This document shows, piece by piece, positions 35,216 through 45,531 of a stretch of 64,000 nucleotides of DNA (positions are counted from its first letter, which is position 1; every line of letters begins with the position of its first letter). The notes under the pieces are model-generated. The model saw only the letters and a program-made list of their open reading frames with translations. It was not told the origin of the DNA and made no database searches. Source of the DNA: Sphingomonas sp. BAUL-RG-20F-R05-02 (GTDB lineage Bacteria; Pseudomonadota; Alphaproteobacteria; Sphingomonadales; Sphingomonadaceae). Both the position numbers and the translations under genes were made by a program. The stretch covers positions 124,001 through 188,000 of the forward strand of contig NZ_JAKNQH010000006.1 in assembly GCF_022662305.1 (NCBI RefSeq). Reading direction: 5' to 3'.

Positions 35216-36817
35216 ATGGCGGGCACCGCAACCGAACGTCTCGACATAGCGGTCGGGCGCCGCGCACTGATCGGCGGCGGGGCTGGCGCGGCGGCCCTCG
35301 CGCTGTTGCCGCGCGCCGCGCGTGCGGTGACGCCGGCGGCGCGGATCGTCGCCGCATCCGGCATTTTCACCGGTGAAGCGCAGAGCGCGGGCGTGGCGCA
35401 TCCGGTATGGAGCTTTCGTGGCATCCGCTACGGCACCGCCGAACGTTTTCGCGCGCCGCGTGCTTACGCCACACCGGGCAAGCCGCGCCTCGCCACCGTC
35501 TTCGGCCCGGTGTGCCCGCAGACTGGTCGATATCGGCCACAGTCCGAGGATTGCCTCTATCTCAACGTCTGGACGCCGCAGCGTGCGCCAGGCGCGAAGC
35601 TGCCGGTGATGCTCTACATCCACGGCGGCGCCTATGCGAACGGCAGCGTTACCGATCCACTTAACGACGGCGCGGCGCTCGCTGGCCGTGGCGACGTGGT
35701 GGTGGTGACGGTGAACCACCGGCTCAACGCGTTCGGCTACCTCTATCTCGCACGGTTCGATCCGCGCTTCGCGGACAGCGGCAACGCCGGACAGCTCGAT
35801 CTGATCTGCGCGCTGCAATGGGTCCGCGACAACATCGCCGCGTTCGGGGGTGATCCGGGTCGCGTCATGCTGTTCGGCCAGTCGGGCGGCGGCGCCAAGA
35901 TCGCCACGCTGACCGGTATGCCCGCCGCGACCGGTCTGTTCCACCGTGCCGCGACGATGAGCGGACAGCAGGTAACAGCGCAGGGGCCGCTCCACGCGAC
36001 CGAGCGTGCCCGCGCCTATCTCGATGCGCTGGGCGTAAAGCCTGGCAGTCTCCAGCCGCTGCTCGACATGCCTGCGGAGAGGCTGGTCGAGGCGCTGGCG
36101 ACGCGCGATCCGGTGATGGCGGGCGGGCTGTCGTTCGCGCCGGTGCTCGACATGACGTGGCTGGTGCGACACCCGTTCTGGCCGGATGCCAACCCGATCG
36201 GGCTGCCGATCCCGCTGATCCTTGGCAACGTGCATGACGAGACGCGCGCGTTCGTGTCGCCCGACACGCTCGGCGGCGTGACATGGGATACGCTGCCCGA
36301 CCGGCTCGCGCCCGAATTGCGGATCGACGTGCTGCCGGAATGGGTGGTCGGCGAATATCGCAGGCACTTCCCAAAATGGTCGCCGGCCGATGTGTTCTAC
36401 GCCGCCTCCACCGCCGGGCGCAGCTGGCGCGGACAGGTGATCGAGGCGGAGGAGCGCGCGCACGCCGGTGCTCCGGCTTGGGTGTATCAGGTCGACTTCG
36501 GCTCCCGCACGGACCCGCGGCGTGGCGCTTTCCACACGATGGATATCCCGCTGGTGTTCGGCACGCTCGGCGCGAAGGGCTCGCAGACCGGCACGGGCGC
36601 GGATGCGCGCCCGGCCTCGGCGGCGATGCAGGACAGCTTCGTCGCGTTCGCGAAGACCGGCGATCCCAACCACGCCGGTCTCGCCGCATGGCCGAGATAC
36701 GACATGCCGACGCGTGCGACGATGGTGTTCGATGTGACCAGCCGCGTCGAGAACGACCCGCGCCGCTGGCAGCGCGAGCTGTTCGCGCGCATCCCCTACA
36801 TCCAACCCGGAACCTGA
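35216..36817 (+). CDS. Carboxylesterase type B, exported
   Basis: The alpha/beta-hydrolase has about 533 residues from ATG 35216. GAGAGGA (35201-35207) is 8 bases upstream, whereas it nearly touches ATG 35210. A Tat-like signal (GRRALIGGGAGAAALALLPRAARA) indicates export. Family motifs are SEDCLYLNVW, the oxyanion-hole block YIHGGAYANG, and the nucleophile FGQSGGGAKI, in which Gln replaces the usual Glu before Ser. The acidic residue is in VHDETRAF and His in FHTMDIPLVFG. Possible substrates are acyl or feruloyl esters on plant polysaccharides, inferred from context. It is divergent from the giant LamG gene and followed by a small LamG gene. Confidence 0.9.
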   Translation: MAGTATERLDIAVGRRALIGGGAGAAALALLPRAARAVTPAARIVAASGIFTGEAQSAGVAHPVWSFRGIRYGTAERFRAPRAYATPGKPRLATVFGPVCPQTGRYRPQSEDCLYLNVWTPQRAPGAKLPVMLYIHGGAYANGSVTDPLNDGAALAGRGDVVVVTVNHRLNAFGYLYLARFDPRFADSGNAGQLDLICALQWVRDNIAAFGGDPGRVMLFGQSGGGAKIATLTGMPAATGLFHRAATMSGQQVTAQGPLHATERARAYLDALGVKPGSLQPLLDMPAERLVEALATRDPVMAGGLSFAPVLDMTWLVRHPFWPDANPIGLPIPLILGNVHDETRAFVSPDTLGGVTWDTLPDRLAPELRIDVLPEWVVGEYRRHFPKWSPADVFYAASTAGRSWRGQVIEAEERAHAGAPAWVYQVDFGSRTDPRRGAFHTMDIPLVFGTLGAKGSQTGTGADARPASAAMQDSFVAFAKTGDPNHAGLAAWPRYDMPTRATMVFDVTSRVENDPRRWQRELFARIPYIQPGT

Positions 36818-36820
36818 GCG

Positions 36821-36834
36821 GCGGGCGAGCCCGC
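36821..36834. terminator. Short hairpin after the carboxylesterase gene
   Basis: GCGGGC (36821-36826) and GCCCGC (36829-36834) form a 6-bp stem with a 2-base loop directly after the stop codon. No T-run follows. It may be a weak attenuator rather than a full terminator. Confidence 0.35.
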
Positions 36835-36957
36835 ACGGGGTCTCAAGCAAGGCACTGGATACGGCAAGATACTATTGGCGTGGAAAAACGAGATGCAAGG
36901 AACGCTGCAAACGCTCCGCCACACCGGCACGCAGCGTGGTGGTCAGGAGGAGGCATG

Positions 36958-37668
36958 ATGCGCAGGCGAGACGTGGTGATGGGCGCGATCCCGATGGCAG
37001 CGCTGTCCGCCGGACTGCTCCCCGCTGTGGCGCGGGCGCGGCATGGCGCGGCGGGCGCATTATGGCGGTTCGACACGTTGCGCCACATCGGCGGACGCAC
37101 ACCCGAGCTGGTCGGTGCGCCCACGCTCACCACCAGCCCGTGGGGGCAAGCGACGCTGTTCGACGGTGTCGACGATGGCCTGTTGATCGATCACCATCCG
37201 CTCGCCGGCGCGCGGACCTTCACGATCGAGGCGCTGTTTCGCCCGGACGGCGGCGCCTTCGAGCAGCGCTGGCTCCACCTCGAGACGGAGGATGGCTCGG
37301 CGCCCGGCCTCAGCAAGACGCGCATCCTGTTCGAGATCCGCGTGGTCGATGACGGCTGGTATCTCGACGCCTTCACCACCGATGGCCACGCCAAGCAGAC
37401 GCTGATCGTGCCGGCCAACCGCTTCCCGATCGGTCGCTGGTATCACGTCGCGCAGAGCTACGACGGCAGCATCTACCGCTCCTATGTGGATGGGGTGGAG
37501 CAGATGGCGGTTCCGGTGCGCTTCGATCCGCAGGGGCCGGGCCGTGCCGCGATCGGCATGCGGATGAACCGGGTGAACTTCTTTCACGGTGCGGTGCGGG
37601 CGGCGTTCTTCGCGCGCAGTGCGCTGGCGCCGGCGGACTTCGTGCTGCCGCAGGCGCGGAACGGATAA
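36958..37668 (+). CDS. Small exported LamG/concanavalin A-like lectin-fold protein
   Basis: The protein has about 236 residues. AGGAGG stands 6 bases before ATG 36958, with ATG 36955 adjacent, and a Tat-like signal follows (MRRRDVVMGAIPMAALSAGLLPAVARA). The remainder is one jelly-roll domain: ATLFDGVDDGLLIDHHPL, FTIEALFRPDGG, RWYHVAQSYDGSIYRSYVDG and ending FFHGAVRAAFFAR. Such LamG_3 proteins bind or cleave carbohydrate; no catalytic Glu pair is visible, so a binding role is more likely. It ends 14 bases from the convergent efflux lipoprotein gene. Confidence 0.8.
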   Translation: MRRRDVVMGAIPMAALSAGLLPAVARARHGAAGALWRFDTLRHIGGRTPELVGAPTLTTSPWGQATLFDGVDDGLLIDHHPLAGARTFTIEALFRPDGGAFEQRWLHLETEDGSAPGLSKTRILFEIRVVDDGWYLDAFTTDGHAKQTLIVPANRFPIGRWYHVAQSYDGSIYRSYVDGVEQMAVPVRFDPQGPGRAAIGMRMNRVNFFHGAVRAAFFARSALAPADFVLPQARNG

Positions 37669-37682
37669 GCCCTGGCGCGACG

Positions 37683-39122
37683 TTACCGGCGCGCGGTCAC
37701 GTCATCCTGCCAGCCACCGCCGAGCGCCTGGATCAACGCCACCGCCGTCGTCTGCCGGTCCGACTGAATCTGGATCAGCGCACGCCGCGCCGACAGCGCG
37801 GTGGCCTGTGCGCTCACCACGTCGGTGAAGACGACGATGCCGGATTGATACTGGAACCGCACCGACGCCTCGCTGCGATCCGCCGCGATCGACGCCTCAC
37901 GCAGCAGCGCCTCCTGCCGGGCGAGGATCGCGGTGGCGGCGAGATTGTCCTGCACGTCCTGGAATGCGGTGAGCGTCACCTGCCGGTAATTGGCGACCGC
38001 CGCGTCATAGGCGGCGCGGGCCGCCGCCACCCGCGCGCGGCGCGCGCCCGCATCGAAGATCGTCTGGGCAAGCGATGCGCCGACCGACCACAAGGATGCA
38101 GCCGAGCTGAACAGCCCGGACAGGCTGTCGTTGTTGAACCCGCCGTTGCCGGACAGGTTCAGCACCGGGAAGAATGCGGCGCGTTCCACGCCGATCTGCG
38201 CGTTGGCGGCCGCGACCTGCCGCTCCGCCGCGGCGATGTCGGGGCGGCGTTCGAGCAGGGTCGACGGCACCGCGACCGGTACGGCGAGCGTCGCCGGCGT
38301 CCACTGCGCCGCCGCCGGCAGCGCGAAGGCGGCGGCGTTCTCGCCCACCAGCGTGGCGATCGCATCCTCGAACTGCGCGCGCGTGCGCTTCTGCCCCTCA
38401 AGGTCCGATCGAGCGGAGGCGAGTTGCGACTGGCCCTGGAACACGTCGCTGTGCGGGGCGATGCCGGCATTGTAGCGATTGGTGGCGATGGTGAGCGAGC
38501 GTTGGTAGGCGGTGACGGTCGCGGCGAGGCTGGCGATCTGCGCATCGCTCGCCCGCAAGCCCAGGTAATCGGTGGCGAGTTCACCGTCGATGGCGAGCTG
38601 CGCGGAGGCGAGATCGGCACGGCGCGCCTGCTCGGTCGCGCGGGCGTTGTTCACCGTGTTGGTGATCTGGCCAAACAGATCGGGTTGCCAGCTACCGCTC
38701 AGCGCGGCGCTATACGTGGTTTGCGCGCGTCCGCCGGCCGAGGACGCGACGCCGTTGGTGACGATGGTGCGCGATCCGCCGCTCTCCGAATGGGTGACCG
38801 ATCCGGTGGCGGACACGGTCGGGAACAGGCTGGCACGCGCCTCGCGCGTGGCGGCGCGAGCCTGGCGGTAGGTGGCGGCGGCCTGCGCGATGGTCTGGTT
38901 GTGCGCGTGGGCGCGCACGATCAGGTCGTCGAGCGTGGCATCGCCGAAGCCGCTCCACCAGTCGGCGCGCGGCGCCTGATCGGACGGGTTGGCGGGTTGC
39001 CAGCCGTCGACCGGCTTCCACGCGGCGGACGAGGCGACGTCCGGCCGCGTGTAATGCGGCGCGAGCGAGCAGCCGGCGAGCGCCAACAGCGGCAGGAGGG
39101 CGAAACGGACGGACTTGGTCAT
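37683..39122 (-). CDS. Outer-membrane efflux lipoprotein (NodT/OprM family)
   Basis: The 479-residue TolC-like channel has a lipobox, LALAGC, so the mature protein is lipid-anchored in the outer membrane. The two OEP repeats show the usual patterns (NTVNNARATEQARRADLASA, ERRPDIAAAERQVAAANAQIG, TAFQDVQDNLAATAI). It is the last gene of the mdtA-mdtB-mdtC-nodT operon, and its ATG overlaps the mdtC stop as ATGA. It should form the tripartite pump with the two RND permeases and the adaptor, expelling drugs, bile salts or plant phenolics. Exact substrates are unknown. Confidence 0.93.
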   Translation of the reverse strand: MTKSVRFALLPLLALAGCSLAPHYTRPDVASSAAWKPVDGWQPANPSDQAPRADWWSGFGDATLDDLIVRAHAHNQTIAQAAATYRQARAATREARASLFPTVSATGSVTHSESGGSRTIVTNGVASSAGGRAQTTYSAALSGSWQPDLFGQITNTVNNARATEQARRADLASAQLAIDGELATDYLGLRASDAQIASLAATVTAYQRSLTIATNRYNAGIAPHSDVFQGQSQLASARSDLEGQKRTRAQFEDAIATLVGENAAAFALPAAAQWTPATLAVPVAVPSTLLERRPDIAAAERQVAAANAQIGVERAAFFPVLNLSGNGGFNNDSLSGLFSSAASLWSVGASLAQTIFDAGARRARVAAARAAYDAAVANYRQVTLTAFQDVQDNLAATAILARQEALLREASIAADRSEASVRFQYQSGIVVFTDVVSAQATALSARRALIQIQSDRQTTAVALIQALGGGWQDDVTARR

Positions 39123-42100
39123 GCGGGTTGCTCGCTGAGTTTCGAGCGCCGGGCGTGCGCGCGGCGCGACGTCAGGCGGTCGAGATAGACATAGACGACG
39201 GGCGTGGTGAGCAATGTCAGCAACTGGCTGCCGATCAGCCCGCCGATGATCGCGACCCCAAGCGGCTGGCGCAGTTCCGCCCCCTCCCCAAAGCCGATCG
39301 CGAGCGGCACCGCACCGAGCGCGGCGGCGATCGTCGTCATCAGGATCGGACGGAAGCGCAGCAGGCTCGCCTCGCGCGCGGCGGCCTCCGCGCTGATCCC
39401 GCGGGTGCGCTGCGCGTGGATGGCGAAGTCGATGATGAGGATCGCGTTCTTCTTGACGATGCCGAGCAGCAGGAACACGCCGATCAGCGCGATGATGGAG
39501 AAGTCCATCCCGAACAGCATCAGCGCCAGCACCGCGCCGACCCCGGCGGCAGGCAGCGTCGACAGCACGGTCAGCGGGTGGACCAGGCTTTCGTAGAGAA
39601 TGCCGAGCACGATGTAGATCGTCACCAGCGCCGCAAGGATCAGCAACGGCTGCTGCCCCTGCGTCTGTTGCGAGGTCGCCGCTTGCCCGGCGAAGCGGCC
39701 GTGCACCGTCGTCGGCATCGCGATGTCCGCCTCGGTCGCGGTGATCGCGGCTTGCGCGGTGGAAAGCGCGACGCCGGGCGCGGTGTCGAACGAGATGGTG
39801 GTCGAAACCTCGGTACCGTCGTGGTTGACGCTGGCGGCAGTCGCGGCCTGACCGAACGCGGCGATCGCGTCGAGCGGCACCATCGTCCGCGGCGTGTTGC
39901 TCAGCGCCGATCCGGTCGACGGGCTGCGCAGCGCCGGGTTGGTCGGCACCGCCGCGCTCGCCTGCGATGCCGACTTGCCGGTAGTGTTGGTCGTGGCGGA
40001 GGTGCCGGTCAGCGTCGTCGCTGTGGTCGCGGTGGTGGTAGTATTGTTGGTGGCGGTCGCATTGGGGCCGGTCGCGATCACCGCGTCGGCATGCGCGGGC
40101 ACGCGCACGTCGGGCAGCACCTGCGGGCCGCTCGCCATGCCCTCCGGCCAGCCGAGGATGACGCTGTACTGGTTCACATCCTCGTAGATGTTGGCGACGG
40201 AGCGCTGGCCGAACGCGTCGTACAGCGCGTTATCGACATCGAGCGAGGTGATGCCGAGCCGCGCGGCGGTGTCGCGATCGACGGTGAGGAAACTCTCGAC
40301 GCCGTTTTCGGAAAAGTCGCTGTCGACGTTCTTGAGTTCCTTGCGCTTGCCAAGCGCGGTGGCGAGCTTCTGCGACCATTCCTTCAACGCGGCGGTGCTG
40401 TCGGCGACAAGCGTGTACTGATAGGTCGAGTTCGACTGCCGCGCGCCGATCCGCAGATCCTGCGTCGGTGCAAGGAAGATGCGGATGCCCGCGACCGGTT
40501 GCAGCTTGCCCTGGAGGCGGGTGATGATGTCCGGCTCCTTGGCGCCGTGACGCTGCCCGACCGGTTTCAGCGAGATCAGGATGAAGGCGCTGCCCGCGCG
40601 GTTGCCGCCGGTGAAGCCGACCACATTCAGCACTGCCGGATCGTGATGCAGGATGCCGACGACCTGCTTCAGCTTGCGCTGCATATCCTGGAACGACACG
40701 CTCTGATCGGCGCGTACGCCCGCGAACAGCAACGGCGATTGCTGCTGCGGGAAGAAGCCCTTGGGCACCACTATGTACAGCCACGCGGTCAGCGCCACGA
40801 CGCCGAGCAGCAGCAGCAATACCAGCGGTTTCATCGCCAGCGCCCAGTCCAGCGCACGTTCGTAGCCGCGTTCGACCCGCTGATAGCCGCGCTCCAGCGT
40901 GCGCGAAACGCGGCCGGGCTCGCGATCATGCTCGGGCGGGCGCAGGAACCACGCGCACAGCATCGGCGTGGTGGTGAGCGACAGCACGAGGCTGATCAGC
41001 ACCGCCGCCGACAGCGTGACGGCGAATTCGCGGAACAGCCGACCGACGATGCCGCCCATGAACAGCAGGGGTATGAACACCGCGACCAGACTGACGCTGA
41101 TCGACAGCACGGTGAAGCCGACCTCCGACGCGCCCTTCAGCGCCGCTTCAAACCGGTTCATGCCCTGTTCGAGATGACGCGTGGTGTTCTCCAGCACGAC
41201 GATCGCGTCGTCCACCACGAAGCCGGTCGCCACCGTAATCGCCATCAGCGACAGGTTGTTGAGGCTGAAGCCGAGGAAATACATCACCCCGAACGTGCCG
41301 AGCAGCGAAATCACCGTCGCCGCCGCCGGGATCATCGTCGCGCGGAAGTCGCGCAGGAAGGCGAACACCACGACGATGACGAGGATCAGCGCGACCAGCA
41401 CGGTGATCTCGATCTCGCGCAGCGATGCGCGGATCGAGCTGGTGCGGTCCATCGCCACGTCGAGCCGGATGTCGGGCGGGAGCTGTTGGCGCAAGGCGGG
41501 CAGTTCGGCCCTGATCTGGTTGACCATGCGGATCAGGTTCGCGCCCGGCTGCTGCGTGATGTTGACGACGATCGCACGCTTGCCGTTGAACAGCCCGAGC
41601 GTGCGCGTGTCCGCCACGCTGTCGGTGACGGTGGCGATGTCACCCAGCCGCACCGCCGCCGAACCGCGCCACGCCACCACCAGCGGGCGGTAATCGGCGG
41701 CGCCCTTGCCGGCGGCGTTGGTGTAGATCTGCCAGGAGCGGCCGTTCTTGCCCTCTACCAAACCCTTTGGGCGGTTGGCGTTGGACGCCTCAATCGCGGC
41801 GCGCACGTCCTCCATGGCGATGCCGTAGGCGTTGAGCTGGTACGGGTTGACCGCAACCCGCACCGCCGGCAGCGAGCCGCCGCCGAGTTCGACGTCGCCG
41901 ACGCCGGGGATCTGCGACATGCGCTGCTGGATGATGTTCGACACCGCATCGTAGATTTGCCCCGCCGTCTTGGTGTCGGAGGTGAGCGCGAGCGTGATGA
42001 CCGGCTGGTTGGCGGGATTCACCTTGCGATAGGTCGGGTTCTGCCGGAGCGTGGCGGGCAGATCGACGCGTGAGGCGTTGATCGCCGCCTGCACCTCGCG

Positions 42101-42415
42101 CGCGGCGGCGTCGATGTTCTTCGACAGATCGAATTGCAAGGTGATCCGCGTCGAGCCGAGCGAGCTGGACGAGGTCATCTCGTTGACGCCGGCGATCGTG
42201 GAGAGGCGGCGTTCGAGCGGCGTCGCAATGCTTTGCGCCATCACGTCCGGGCTGGCGCCGGCGAGGCTTGCCGAGACGCTGATGACCGGAAAATCGACCT
42301 GCGGCAGCGGCGCCACCGGCAGCGAGAAGAACGCGGCGATCCCCGCGAGCGCGATGCCGATGGTCAGCAGCATCGTCGCGATCGGTCGCCGGATGAAGGG
42401 TGCCGACAGGTTCAC
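39119..42415 (-). CDS. mdtC: RND efflux permease, MdtC-like, with a Thr/Ala/Asn-rich insert
   Basis: This 1,098-residue proton-driven inner-membrane pump subunit has 12 predicted membrane helices and RND motifs such as [17 protein letters not shown] and the C-terminal [19 protein letters not shown]. It opens [17 protein letters not shown], typical of MdtC/MuxC. An insertion at about residues 775-835 is rich in Thr, Asn, Ala and Ser ([17 protein letters not shown]) within the second periplasmic part and explains the extra length over the usual 1,025-1,040. The ATG overlaps the mdtB stop as ATGA, and so does the next gene. The heteromeric partner is MdtB. Confidence 0.93.
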   Translation of the reverse strand: MNLSAPFIRRPIATMLLTIGIALAGIAAFFSLPVAPLPQVDFPVISVSASLAGASPDVMAQSIATPLERRLSTIAGVNEMTSSSSLGSTRITLQFDLSKNIDAAAREVQAAINASRVDLPATLRQNPTYRKVNPANQPVITLALTSDTKTAGQIYDAVSNIIQQRMSQIPGVGDVELGGGSLPAVRVAVNPYQLNAYGIAMEDVRAAIEASNANRPKGLVEGKNGRSWQIYTNAAGKGAADYRPLVVAWRGSAAVRLGDIATVTDSVADTRTLGLFNGKRAIVVNITQQPGANLIRMVNQIRAELPALRQQLPPDIRLDVAMDRTSSIRASLREIEITVLVALILVIVVVFAFLRDFRATMIPAAATVISLLGTFGVMYFLGFSLNNLSLMAITVATGFVVDDAIVVLENTTRHLEQGMNRFEAALKGASEVGFTVLSISVSLVAVFIPLLFMGGIVGRLFREFAVTLSAAVLISLVLSLTTTPMLCAWFLRPPEHDREPGRVSRTLERGYQRVERGYERALDWALAMKPLVLLLLLGVVALTAWLYIVVPKGFFPQQQSPLLFAGVRADQSVSFQDMQRKLKQVVGILHHDPAVLNVVGFTGGNRAGSAFILISLKPVGQRHGAKEPDIITRLQGKLQPVAGIRIFLAPTQDLRIGARQSNSTYQYTLVADSTAALKEWSQKLATALGKRKELKNVDSDFSENGVESFLTVDRDTAARLGITSLDVDNALYDAFGQRSVANIYEDVNQYSVILGWPEGMASGPQVLPDVRVPAHADAVIATGPNATATNNTTTTATTATTLTGTSATTNTTGKSASQASAAVPTNPALRSPSTGSALSNTPRTMVPLDAIAAFGQAATAASVNHDGTEVSTTISFDTAPGVALSTAQAAITATEADIAMPTTVHGRFAGQAATSQQTQGQQPLLILAALVTIYIVLGILYESLVHPLTVLSTLPAAGVGAVLALMLFGMDFSIIALIGVFLLLGIVKKNAILIIDFAIHAQRTRGISAEAAAREASLLRFRPILMTTIAAALGAVPLAIGFGEGAELRQPLGVAIIGGLIGSQLLTLLTTPVVYVYLDRLTSRRAHARRSKLSEQPA

Positions 42416-45400
42416 GGGCGCGCTTCCGGCCCGACCTCTGGCGCCCGCGCACCCCAGCCCCGCCGCGCCAGCGATTGCTGCGCACGGTCGAAATAGAGGT
42501 AGACGACCGGGGTGGTGAAGATCGTCAGCAACTGACTGACCATGAGGCCGCCGAAGATCGCGATGCCGAGCGGGCGGCGCAGTTCGGCACCCTCGCCCAT
42601 GCCGATCATCAGCGGGATCGCGGCGAACAGCGCGGCGAGCGTCGTCATCAGGATCGGGCGGAAGCGCAGGATTGCCGCCTGCCGGATCGCCTCCAGCGGC
42701 GGCAGCCCTTCGTCACGTTCGGCGGCGATCGCGAAGTCGATCATCATGATCGCGTTCTTTTTGACGATGCCGATCAGCAGCACGATGCCGATGATGCCGA
42801 TCACGTCGAGATCGTGGCCCGTGATCCACAGCGCGAACAGCGCGCCGACCGCCGCCGATGGCAACGTCGACAGGATTGTGATCGGGTGGATGAAGCTCTC
42901 GTACAGCACCCCGAGCACGATGTAGACGCACACGATCGCAGCGAGGATCAGATAGAGCAGGTTCGTGAGCGAACTGGCGAATGCACCCGCCGCGCCGAGG
43001 AAGGTGGTGGAGATGCCGCGCTTGAGGTTCAGCGTCGCGACCTTGGCCTTGATCGCGTCGACCGCGCTGCCCAGCGATACGCCCGGGGCGGTATCGAACC
43101 CGATCGTCGCCGCCGGGAACTGCGCGACGTGCGTGACCTGGAGCGGCGAACTGCCTTCGCGGATCGTCGCGATCGCATTCAGCGGCGTTGCGCCTCCGGA
43201 TGCTTGCAGGTGAAGCAGCCCCAGCGACTGCGGATCGGTGAGCAAGCCGGGTGCCGCTTCGAGGATGACGCGATACTGCGTGGTTTCGGTGAAGATCGTC
43301 GAGACGATGCGCTGGCCGAATGCGGAATAGAGCGCATCGTCCACGCTCGACGCGGTGATGTTGAGCCGCGCGGCGGTATCGCGGTCGATGTTGATGAACG
43401 CGGCCGAGCCTTGCGAGCCGGCATCGGTGGTGACGTTGCGCACCTTCGACACCGATTGCAGCGCGGCGGCGATGCGCTTCGCCTCGGCGTTGACGTCGGC
43501 GGTGTTCGATCCTTCGATCGACATGCGATATTGCGTTGGGCCGCTCTCGGCATCGATCGTGAGATCCTGCGTGGGTTGCAGATAGAGCTGCACGCCGGGG
43601 ATCTTGTCGACCGCCTGGGTCAGTCGACGCATCACGTCGGCCTGATTGCCGTGACTTTCCTTCAAATTGACGAACATGCTGCCCGAGTTGAGCGTGGCAT
43701 TGTCCGATCCGTCCACACCGACGAAGGACGACAGCGATTGTACGTCGCCATCCTGAAGGATAGCCTTCGCCGCCTGCGCCTGAAGAGCCGCCATCTTGTC
43801 GTAGGATACGCTGGTCGAGGCGACGAGCCGCGCCTGCAGCTGGCCGGTATCCTGCGTTGGGAACAACCCCTTGGGGATGACGAGATACAGCAGCACCGTC
43901 AGCGCAAGTGTGCCGATCGCCACCAGCAACGTAGCGAAGCGGCGGTCGAGCACGAAGCCGAGCGCGCGTTCGTAACGCCGCTCGACCGCGCCGAACAGCG
44001 CGGCGGAGCGCTGCGCCACCCGGCTCGGCTTTTCGTCCGCGGGCGCCTTCAGCCAGCGGGCGGACAGCATCGGCGTCAGGGTGAGCGACACCACTGCCGA
44101 GATCAGGATCGTGATCGCCAGCGTAACCGCAAATTCGCGGAACAGGCGCCCGACGATATCGCCCATGAACAGCAGCGGGATCAGCACCGCGATCAGCGAA
44201 ACGGTCAGCGAGATGATCGTGAAGCCGATTTCCGCCGCGCCCTTCAGCGCCGCTTCGAAAGGCGGCACGCCCTCCTCGATATGGCGCTGGATGTTCTCGA
44301 TCATCACGATCGCATCATCGACCACGAAGCCGGTGGCGATGGTCAGCGCCATCAGTGACAGGTTATCGAGGCTGTAGTTCAGCAGGTACATCACGCCGAA
44401 CGTGCCGATCAGCGAGATCGGCACCGCCAGCCCCGCCACCAGCGTCGCGCGTGCGGAATGCAGGAAGAAGAAGATCACCAGCACGACCAGCGCGACCGCC
44501 AGCACCAGCTCGAACTCGACATCGCTGACCGAGGCGCGGATACCGGTGGTGCGGTCGGCGATCACCTTCGCGTCGAGGCCGGCGGGCAGGCTCTTGAGCA
44601 GTTCCGGCAACTGCGTTTTGATCGCGTCGGTGGTCTGGATGACATTCGCGCCGGGCTGGCGCTGCACGTTGAGGATGATCGCCGGCGTGGTGCCGGAGAG
44701 TGCGCCGAGGCGGGTGTTCTCCGCGCCTTCGATCACCTGTGCGACCTGCGAGAGCCGGACCGGTGCGGCGTTCGAATAGCTGACGATCAGGTTCTTGTAA
44801 TCATCGACGGATTCAAGCTGATCGTTGGCGTTGATCTGGTACGATCGGTTCGGCCCGTCGAAACTGCCCTTGGCGCTGTTGGCATTGGCATTGTCGATCG
44901 CGGTGCGCAGTTGCGACAGCGACAGGCCGTAGCTCGCCAGTGCCTGCGTATCGGCGCGAATTCGCATCGCAGGCTTCTGCCCGCCCGCCAACGAGACAAG
45001 CCCGACGCCGCTGATCTGGCTGATCTTCTGCGCCAGCCGCGTGTCGACGATCGATTGCACCTGCGTCAGCGGGATCGTCTTCGAGCTTATCGCGATGGTC
45101 AGCACCGGCGCATCGGCCGGATTGACCTTGGCATAGACCGGCGGCGCGGGCAGATCAGCCGGCAGCAGCGCGGACGAGGCGTTGATCGCCGCCTGCACCT
45201 CCTGCTCGGCCACGTCGAGGCCCTCGCTCAACCCGAATTGTAGCGTGATCACCGACGCACCCGCCGAACTGGTCGACGCCATTCGCGTCAAGCCCGGCAT
45301 CTCGCCGAACTGGCGTTCCAGCGGCGCGGTGACGGTCTGGCTCATCACGTCGGGGCTGCCGCCGGGGTAGAGCGTGGTCACCTCGATCGTCGGGTAATCG

Positions 45401-45519
45401 ACCTCGGGCAACGCCGACAGCGACAGCATGCGGAAGCCGACGAGGCCGGCCAGCACGATGCCGACCATCAGCAACGCGGTCGCGACCGGCCGCAGGATGA
45501 AGATGCGCGAGGGGCTCAT
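42412..45519 (-). CDS. mdtB: RND efflux permease, MdtB-like
   Basis: This 1,035-residue permease has ordinary family length. The start [21 protein letters not shown] and the motifs [17 protein letters not shown] and [20 protein letters not shown] mark an RND pump of the MdtB/MuxB type. In E. coli the pump works as an MdtB2MdtC trimer, and the two adjacent permease genes here imply the same. It follows mdtA by 12 bases and overlaps mdtC by 4 bases. Substrates known for the family include novobiocin, bile salts and flavonoids; which apply here cannot be inferred. Confidence 0.93.
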   Translation of the reverse strand: MSPSRIFILRPVATALLMVGIVLAGLVGFRMLSLSALPEVDYPTIEVTTLYPGGSPDVMSQTVTAPLERQFGEMPGLTRMASTSSAGASVITLQFGLSEGLDVAEQEVQAAINASSALLPADLPAPPVYAKVNPADAPVLTIAISSKTIPLTQVQSIVDTRLAQKISQISGVGLVSLAGGQKPAMRIRADTQALASYGLSLSQLRTAIDNANANSAKGSFDGPNRSYQINANDQLESVDDYKNLIVSYSNAAPVRLSQVAQVIEGAENTRLGALSGTTPAIILNVQRQPGANVIQTTDAIKTQLPELLKSLPAGLDAKVIADRTTGIRASVSDVEFELVLAVALVVLVIFFFLHSARATLVAGLAVPISLIGTFGVMYLLNYSLDNLSLMALTIATGFVVDDAIVMIENIQRHIEEGVPPFEAALKGAAEIGFTIISLTVSLIAVLIPLLFMGDIVGRLFREFAVTLAITILISAVVSLTLTPMLSARWLKAPADEKPSRVAQRSAALFGAVERRYERALGFVLDRRFATLLVAIGTLALTVLLYLVIPKGLFPTQDTGQLQARLVASTSVSYDKMAALQAQAAKAILQDGDVQSLSSFVGVDGSDNATLNSGSMFVNLKESHGNQADVMRRLTQAVDKIPGVQLYLQPTQDLTIDAESGPTQYRMSIEGSNTADVNAEAKRIAAALQSVSKVRNVTTDAGSQGSAAFINIDRDTAARLNITASSVDDALYSAFGQRIVSTIFTETTQYRVILEAAPGLLTDPQSLGLLHLQASGGATPLNAIATIREGSSPLQVTHVAQFPAATIGFDTAPGVSLGSAVDAIKAKVATLNLKRGISTTFLGAAGAFASSLTNLLYLILAAIVCVYIVLGVLYESFIHPITILSTLPSAAVGALFALWITGHDLDVIGIIGIVLLIGIVKKNAIMMIDFAIAAERDEGLPPLEAIRQAAILRFRPILMTTLAALFAAIPLMIGMGEGAELRRPLGIAIFGGLMVSQLLTIFTTPVVYLYFDRAQQSLARRGWGARAPEVGPEARP

Positions 45520-45531
45520 GGGTGGTGCCGA

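Noticed and set aside
35081..36850. 589-codon open frame antisense to the carboxylesterase
   Set aside because: Arg/His-rich translation without any domain. Long antisense frames are expected in GC-rich DNA opposite real genes; the sense frame has clear esterase motifs.
39128..42073. 981-codon plus-strand frame opposite mdtC
   Set aside because: Typical GC-rich shadow; full RND motifs occur on the minus strand.
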